Of a DNA stretch of 36,931 nt, positions 33,714 through 36,931 are shown one piece after another (positions within the stretch are counted from its first letter, which is position 1; each line of letters begins with the position of its first letter). The notes beneath the pieces were generated by a model. That model did not search any database and had not been told where the DNA came from. It worked only from the letters and a program-made list of their open reading frames with translations. Both the position numbers and the translations under genes were made by a program. Location: the NCBI GenBank assembly GCA_903896505.1, contig CAITXU010000056.1, forward strand, positions 1-36,931, written 5' to 3'. The DNA is from an uncultured Verrucomicrobiota bacterium (GTDB taxonomy: Bacteria > Verrucomicrobiota > Verrucomicrobiia > Limisphaerales > UBA9464).

Positions 33714-34475
33714 ATGACCGGTGGATTGGGATTGATGCCCGTTCACTCCACTTTGGTTGACCTGTACGACCACCTGCCCGACGTCGTCTTTTTCATGAAG
33801 GACATCGATGGCCGATACCTGGCCGTGAATCAATCCTTGGTGGATCGGGTGGGATTGCGACAAAAGTCCGACCTCATCGGTCGCTCAGCGCGCGAAATTT
33901 TTCCAAGCCCTTATGGAGACCGCTATTCGACTCAGGACGATTGGGTCATGCATACGGGAAACCGGATCGAGGACCGGTTGGAACTTCATTGGTATGCCCG
34001 CGGTCGGGCCGGATGGTGCCTGACGACCAAAATTCCGCTGCGCGACGACGATGGCCGGGTGGTCGGATTGGTGGGAATCTCCCGGGACCTGGGGGCACCG
34101 GGTGAGGCGGGCAAGATTCCAGCCGCCCTGGGAGAGGCACTCGATTATTTGGAGTCCAACTTTGGTGAAGCTCTAACGCCCACCCATCTTGCCGCCCGGG
34201 CAAAGCTTTCACCCGTTCGTTTTGCCCGGCTGATCAAGCGCATTTTCCGTCTGACTCCGAGTCACCTCATCACCCAGACGCGACTGGCGGCGGCGTCGCG
34301 GTTGCTGCGGGAAACCGACCGCCAGGTGGCCGAAATTGCCGTGGAATGCGGATTTTACGATCACAGCGCCTTCACCCGGGCGTTCCGGTCCGCCATGGGG
34401 GCGACTCCGACGGAATTCAGGAAGGCGGAGCATCGAGCGTTCCCCGCAACCGGGTTTGCATCCCGTCGTCCCTAA
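33714..34475 (+). CDS. PAS-domain AraC-family regulator
   Basis: A 253-residue cytoplasmic protein. Residues about 10-125 form a PAS domain ('LYDHLPDVVFFMKDIDGRYL', 'VNQSLVDRVG', 'LTTKIPLRDDDGRVVGLVGISRDL'). Residues about 145-245 form an AraC double helix-turn-helix (LAARAKLSPVRFARLIKRIF; 'EIAVECGFYDHSAFTRAFRS' with 'GATPTEFRK'). PAS fused to AraC as the sensing part is less usual than a cupin. It is divergent from the hydroxyproline-type genes and probably controls them. Possible starts are GTG 33669, ATG 33714 (chosen; AGGA about 10 bases upstream) and ATG 33735. Confidence 0.87.
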   Translation: MTGGLGLMPVHSTLVDLYDHLPDVVFFMKDIDGRYLAVNQSLVDRVGLRQKSDLIGRSAREIFPSPYGDRYSTQDDWVMHTGNRIEDRLELHWYARGRAGWCLTTKIPLRDDDGRVVGLVGISRDLGAPGEAGKIPAALGEALDYLESNFGEALTPTHLAARAKLSPVRFARLIKRIFRLTPSHLITQTRLAAASRLLRETDRQVAEIAVECGFYDHSAFTRAFRSAMGATPTEFRKAEHRAFPATGFASRRP

Positions 34476-34516
34476 TTTCCGACCATGAACCGGACAGGCA
34501 GACCATGCCATTGGAT

Positions 34517-34560
34517 GTAGCGCAGACATTCCTGTCTACCAAATAACAGCGTTTCGCTAC
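34517..34560 (+). repeat. Palindromic intergenic repeat (GACATTCCTGTC type)
   Basis: Outer arms GTAGCG (34517-34522) and CGCTAC (34555-34560) enclose an inner hairpin AGACA-TTCC-TGTCT (34524-34537). A related hairpin, CCGAC-GTTCCT-GTCGG, is at 34859-34874. This is a short repeat family, not a gene. Confidence 0.6.
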
Positions 34561-34614
34561 CTCCGAACGAACGGGCGAGGTGGTACGCGGGCGATGGTGG
34601 TCGAAATCGATATT

Positions 34615-34698
34615 GGGACTTGCAGGAGCGCATCCCTCCGGACGTAAGTCCCTCCGAAGGAGGGGCATCCAACGGAGGGACGCGCTCCCGCAAGTCCC
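34615..34698 (+). repeat. 84-bp inverted repeat with nested hairpin
   Basis: A 25-base left arm (34615-34639) and right arm (34674-34698) are inverted copies with 23 of 25 positions matching; the arms start GGGACTTGC and end GCAAGTCCC. The 34-base centre holds a second hairpin CCCTCC-GAA-GGAGGG (34650-34664). It has the size and symmetry of a REP/BIME or small MITE. No obvious target-site duplication was seen. Confidence 0.8.
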
Positions 34699-34858
34699 CA
34701 ATTACTGCCGGGATCATCCCCACTCCCAATCTAAAGGCACCTTTGTAGCGCGACTCCACCCCAGCCGTAGGCGGTCCAAATCACGCCGACCGCGTAATTC
34801 GGCTCAAGTTATATCCGGCCTGACTCCGGAGCGCCACAAGTGGAATGCTGCCGTTTCG

Positions 34859-34939
34859 CCGACGTTCCTGTCGGTTGAGGCAGGCCACGTCCCGACGCAC
34901 CCGGATTCACACAGCGGCCCGGCAGGTTTGGAAACCTGC
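34859..34939 (+). repeat. Two further palindromic repeats
   Basis: CCGAC-GTTCCT-GTCGG (34859-34874) and GCAGGTTT-GG-AAACCTGC (34922-34939, perfect 8-bp arms). With 34517-34560, 34615-34698 and 34984-35017 they fill the gene-free stretch between the regulator and ilvC. Nothing coding is seen in 34476-35064. Confidence 0.65.
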
Positions 34940-34983
34940 GCTTCGTCGCTTGTCGCCTCGCGGGAGCCGAAAGTCCCTTGCGG

Positions 34984-35017
34984 CAAACTGTAAGCTATTT
35001 CGGATACACGACACTAG
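34984..35017 (+). repeat. Dispersed intergenic repeat, copy C
   Basis: It matches bases 57-90 with 2 mismatches in 34 (shared AAGCTATTT and GGATACACGACACTAG). The upstream flank CGCCTCGC also recalls copies A and B. It ends at the ilvC terminator hairpin. Confidence 0.75.
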
Positions 35018-35047
35018 GTGCTGACCGGTTCCAGGCCGGTCAGCACC
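35017..35047 (-). terminator. Hairpin downstream of ilvC
   Basis: A perfect 12-bp stem (GGTGCTGACCGG with CCGGTCAGCACC) around a 7-base loop, 17 bases past the ilvC stop codon. There is no T-run on either side, so it may be a Rho-independent-like stop without a U-tract or an mRNA-stabilising hairpin. Confidence 0.55.
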
Positions 35048-35064
35048 ACAACCTGGACCAATCC

Positions 35065-36087
35065 TTAGTACGAAGCCTGTGCTCCCTTGGTCTGACGCTT
35101 CTGCATCCAGGGCATCATGGAGCGGAGCTTGGAACCGACCTTTTCAATAGGGTGGTTCTCGCCCTCTTTCAACAGAGCGTTGTATTGGGGATAGCCGCTC
35201 TGATACTCCTTCACCCATTGCTTGGCGAATTTGCCGGACTGGATGTTGGTCAAGGCCGCCTTCATCCGCTTCTTCACGGAGGCATCGATGATCTTTGGCC
35301 CCACGGACACATCGCCCCATTTTGCCGTCTCGGAAATCGAGAAGCGCATGCCGCTGATGCCGGCCTCATTCATCAGGTCCACGATGAGCTTGAGCTCGTG
35401 CAAGCACTCGAAGTAGGCCATTTCCGGGGAATATCCGGCTTCAACCAACACTTCGAATCCGGCCTGCACCAACGCGCTGGCACCGCCGCAGAGAACGGTC
35501 TGCTCACCAAACAGGTCGGTTTCCGTTTCTTCCTTGAAGGTGGTTTCCAGAACGCCGGCGCGAGTGCCGCCGATGCCCTTGGCCCAGGCAAGTGCCACTT
35601 TTTTCGCCTTCTTGCTCGGGTTTTGATACACGGCGATCAGGCTGGGAACGCCCTTCCCCTCGGTGTACATGCGCCGGACAATGTGTCCGGGACCTTTCGG
35701 CGCCACCAGAATGACATCGACCTCGGGCGGAGGAACGATGGTCTTGAAATGAATCGAGAATCCATGGCTGAAAATCAGGGTCTTCCCTTTTTTCAGGTTC
35801 GGGGCGATGTCCTTCTCATAGGCCGCCGGTTGTTTGGTATCCGGAAGGGCCACCAGAATCACGTCCGCCTTTTGAACGGCTTCCGCCGTCGAGTACACCT
35901 CGAAGCCCTTTTCCCTGGCTACGGCGATGGATTTGGAGCCTTCGTACAATCCAATGATGACGTGCGCGCCGCTTTCCTTGAGGTTGAGGGCGTGGGCGTG
36001 TCCTTGGGAGCCAAAGCCAAGCACGGCGAGGGTTTTGCCTTGAAATACGCCGAGATCAGCGTCCTTGTCGGTATAGATTTTTGCCAT
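35065..36087 (-). CDS. ilvC: Ketol-acid reductoisomerase
   Basis: A 340-residue class I enzyme. It converts 2-acetolactate or 2-aceto-2-hydroxybutyrate to the dihydroxy acids of valine, leucine and isoleucine synthesis, using NAD(P)H and Mg2+. The N-terminal Rossmann motif is G24-F-G-S-Q-G29, with 'GLYEGSKS' as the cofactor-specificity loop. His108 (FSHGF) and the metal ligands D191 and E195 (TDLFGEQ) are present. The knotted C-terminal domain is complete ([18 protein letters not shown]; 'SETAKWGD'). It follows ilvN by 59 bases on the same strand, so both are read from the attenuator-controlled leader. No Shine-Dalgarno site is evident. Confidence 0.97.
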   Translation of the reverse strand: MAKIYTDKDADLGVFQGKTLAVLGFGSQGHAHALNLKESGAHVIIGLYEGSKSIAVAREKGFEVYSTAEAVQKADVILVALPDTKQPAAYEKDIAPNLKKGKTLIFSHGFSIHFKTIVPPPEVDVILVAPKGPGHIVRRMYTEGKGVPSLIAVYQNPSKKAKKVALAWAKGIGGTRAGVLETTFKEETETDLFGEQTVLCGGASALVQAGFEVLVEAGYSPEMAYFECLHELKLIVDLMNEAGISGMRFSISETAKWGDVSVGPKIIDASVKKRMKAALTNIQSGKFAKQWVKEYQSGYPQYNALLKEGENHPIEKVGSKLRSMMPWMQKRQTKGAQASY

Positions 36088-36146
36088 AAAAACTGCGTTT
36101 CTGCCAGAGTGTGGAGGAAGGTTGCGTTCGGTCGGGTTTCTGAGGG

Positions 36147-36620
36147 TCAGTCGCGCGGAAGAGCCACCTGGCCGGTTCGAGTAAGATCGAGGAGACCAAA
36201 ATCCTTCATCAGCAGGAGGAACTTCTCAATTTTCGATTCACTCCCGGTCAATTCGATGGTCACCGATTTGGGCTGAACATCGACGATCTTACCACGAAAG
36301 AGTTCGGTGAGTTGTGCGACTTCAGCCCGGTTGTCCGAGTCGGCCTGCACCTTGAGCAAGACCAATTCCCGATCAATGTAATCGCCCCGGCGGTAGTTGG
36401 TCACCTTGACCACGTCGATCAATTTGGCCAGTTGTTTGCAAATCTGCTCGACGGTGGGGTCATCGCCCCGGGTCACGATGGTCATCCTTGAAAGGCTTGA
36501 ATCATGAGTGGGGGCGACATTGAGCGAGTCAATGTTGTAGCCGCGTCCGCTGAACAGGCCGGTGACCCGGGTCAGGACGCCGAATTTGTTTTCGACAAGG
36601 ACGGAGATGGTATGGCGCAT
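36147..36620 (-). CDS. ilvN: Acetolactate synthase regulatory subunit
   Basis: A 157-residue small subunit of acetohydroxyacid synthase. It binds the catalytic IlvB subunit and confers feedback inhibition by valine. An N-terminal ACT domain (residues 1-75: '[20 protein letters not shown]', '[13 protein letters not shown]') is followed by the typical C-terminal domain ([10 protein letters not shown]; '[14 protein letters not shown]'). The ATG at 36620 is at the conserved MRHTISV start; a start 19 codons earlier (36677) adds unrelated residues and would crowd the terminator. The catalytic partner ilvB, usually just upstream, is absent: the leader and attenuator are there instead, so ilvB must be elsewhere. 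Confidence 0.95.
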   Translation of the reverse strand: MRHTISVLVENKFGVLTRVTGLFSGRGYNIDSLNVAPTHDSSLSRMTIVTRGDDPTVEQICKQLAKLIDVVKVTNYRRGDYIDRELVLLKVQADSDNRAEVAQLTELFRGKIVDVQPKSVTIELTGSESKIEKFLLLMKDFGLLDLTRTGQVALPRD

Positions 36621-36695
36621 GATAACAGTTGGTGATTCGGGCGATGAGTCTTTTCCTGCTCCCGGAGGCGGACGCATCGCCCTGGCCAGCCCCCG

Positions 36696-36730
36696 AAAAT
36701 CAAAAACCCGCGTTCATTGAGAACCGCGGG
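36696..36730 (-). terminator. Intrinsic terminator (attenuator) of ilvNC
   Basis: Minus strand: CCCGCGGTTC, loop, GAACGCGGG (36730-36707), a 9-bp stem with one bulged G, then TTTTTG and TTTTC. It lies 34 bases after the leader stop codon and about 80 bases before ilvN. The 5' arm contains CCGCG, which can pair with CGCGG (36760-36764) directly after the leader stop codon, giving a possible antiterminator. Confidence 0.8.
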
Positions 36731-36764
36731 CGACTCGGAAGCCGGTGCAAAGCCGTCTGCCGCG

Positions 36765-36818
36765 TCAGCCCCCGAGGAGCCGTACTACGCTGCCAGTCAG
36801 CTTTCGCGCCGAATTCAT
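36765..36818 (-). CDS. ilv leader peptide (attenuation)
   Basis: A 17-codon ORF, MNSARKLTGSVVRLLGG, ending in TGA. It carries two adjacent valine codons (GTA GTA) and two adjacent leucine codons (CTC CTC), the regulatory amino acids of branched-chain synthesis. Stalling at these codons when Val- or Leu-tRNA is short would leave the segment after the stop codon free to pair with the 5' arm of the terminator and let transcription enter ilvN. A ribosome that reaches the stop would cover that segment and allow termination. There is no good Shine-Dalgarno site before the ATG. The peptide itself probably has no further role. Confidence 0.75.
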   Translation of the reverse strand: MNSARKLTGSVVRLLGG

Positions 36819-36827
36819 TTTTCTGGA

Positions 36828-36856
36828 ACTTAACGATTTGGGACAACCAGGGTCAA
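36828..36856 (-). promoter_or_regulatory. Candidate promoter of the ilv leader
   Basis: Minus strand: TTGACC (36856-36851), a 17-base spacer, then TTAAGT (36833-36828). The -35 is 5 of 6 to consensus and the -10 is weak. The start would fall about 3 bases before the leader ATG, a nearly leaderless leader peptide. It is the only plausible site found within the 113 bases available upstream. Confidence 0.3.
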
Positions 36857-36931
36857 CCGGATTCTGATGGCGATGCCATCGAGACCAATGGTTTTTTGAA
36901 TCCGGACGGGGCCAAAATCGTTGTCTGGAAG
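36830..36931 (-). CDS. Possible 3' end of an upstream gene (partial)
   Basis: The minus strand is open from the window edge to a TAA at 36830 and reads ...GPVRIQKTIGLDGIAIRIRL..., 33 residues. Codon choice looks acceptable, but the frame is too short to judge and no family is recognised. The plus strand is open too. It does not look like the C terminus of IlvB. Confidence 0.25.
   Translation of the reverse strand, partial: LPDNDFGPVRIQKTIGLDGIAIRIRLTLVVPNR
36857..36905. repeat. Nested inverted repeats upstream of the ilv leader
   Basis: Outer arms CCGGATTC (36857-36864) and GAATCCGG (36898-36905) enclose GATGGC-GAT-GCCATC (36866-36880) and ACC-AAT-GGT (36883-36891). Folded, this gives a short three-way junction next to the candidate -35. 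The meaning is unknown. Confidence 0.4.

Noticed and set aside
32510-33760. 416-codon plus-strand frame opposite the DapA-family gene, and a 323-codon one at 30951-31922
   Set aside because: Both are shadows of minus-strand genes with visible catalytic residues.
34978-36276. 432-codon plus-strand frame across ilvC and ilvN
   Set aside because: It is antisense to two clearly conserved enzymes and has no protein-like motifs.
36700-36931. Plus-strand open frame running off the window end (DSDGDAIETNGFLNPDGAK)
   Set aside because: It has no ATG, GTG or TTG start in frame near the readable part and overlaps the antisense of the ilv leader. It remains undecidable without more sequence.

Overview
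The window looks like a chromosomal segment of a Verrucomicrobiota bacterium, probably of the Pedosphaera/Limisphaerales kind. This rests on protein style and repeats, not on a marker gene. The signs are a giant secreted protein built from FG-GAP propellers, PPC, CARDB and Calx-beta modules and ending in a 'YxIQRATDL...W' tail, a PEP-CTERM-like exosortase substrate, ThuA-DUF1080 and PqaA-type proteins, few clear Shine-Dalgarno sites, and palindromic intergenic repeats. No rRNA, tRNA, CRISPR array or insertion sequence was seen.

Left part (1-23.6 kb, plus strand). A membrane-anchored TPR-like protein (122-2122) is bracketed by an inverted repeat of about 52 bp. It is followed by one uninterrupted 6832-codon gene (2381-22879). 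Its product has a signal peptide, an N-terminal globular domain, four super-units of about 725 residues (Ig-like, seven-bladed FG-GAP propeller, two PPC domains), eight CARDB and four Calx-beta domains, a Gly tract, a Cys-containing region and FN3/cadherin-like C-terminal domains. Twelve bases later comes a small P-domain protein with an exosortase-type tail. The two are probably co-transcribed, exported and displayed at the cell surface.

Middle part (23.6-28.7 kb). A ParD-like antitoxin and zeta-type P-loop toxin pair on the minus strand overlap by 4 bases and have a 17-bp palindrome before the antitoxin start. Then, on the plus strand, come a PqaA-family secreted alpha/beta hydrolase, a zinc-ribbon protein with one membrane segment, glucose-6-phosphate isomerase, a two-helix membrane protein, and a doubtful ORF that runs into a palindromic repeat cluster.

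Right-centre (28.7-34.5 kb). Four minus-strand genes could form one unit: a DapA-family enzyme, a 4-hydroxyproline 2-epimerase-like protein, a ThuA-DUF1080 protein and an OprO/P-like porin. A PAS-AraC regulator is divergent from them. The set suggests uptake and breakdown of hydroxyproline-containing or glycosylated material.

Right end (34.5-36.9 kb). A gene-free stretch of about 590 bp holds several palindromic repeats. It is followed on the minus strand by ilvN and ilvC, preceded by a 17-codon leader peptide (MNSARKLTGSVVRLLGG) and an intrinsic terminator. This is a textbook layout for ribosome-mediated attenuation by valine and leucine, and it makes ilvNC a unit of its own with no ilvB visible.
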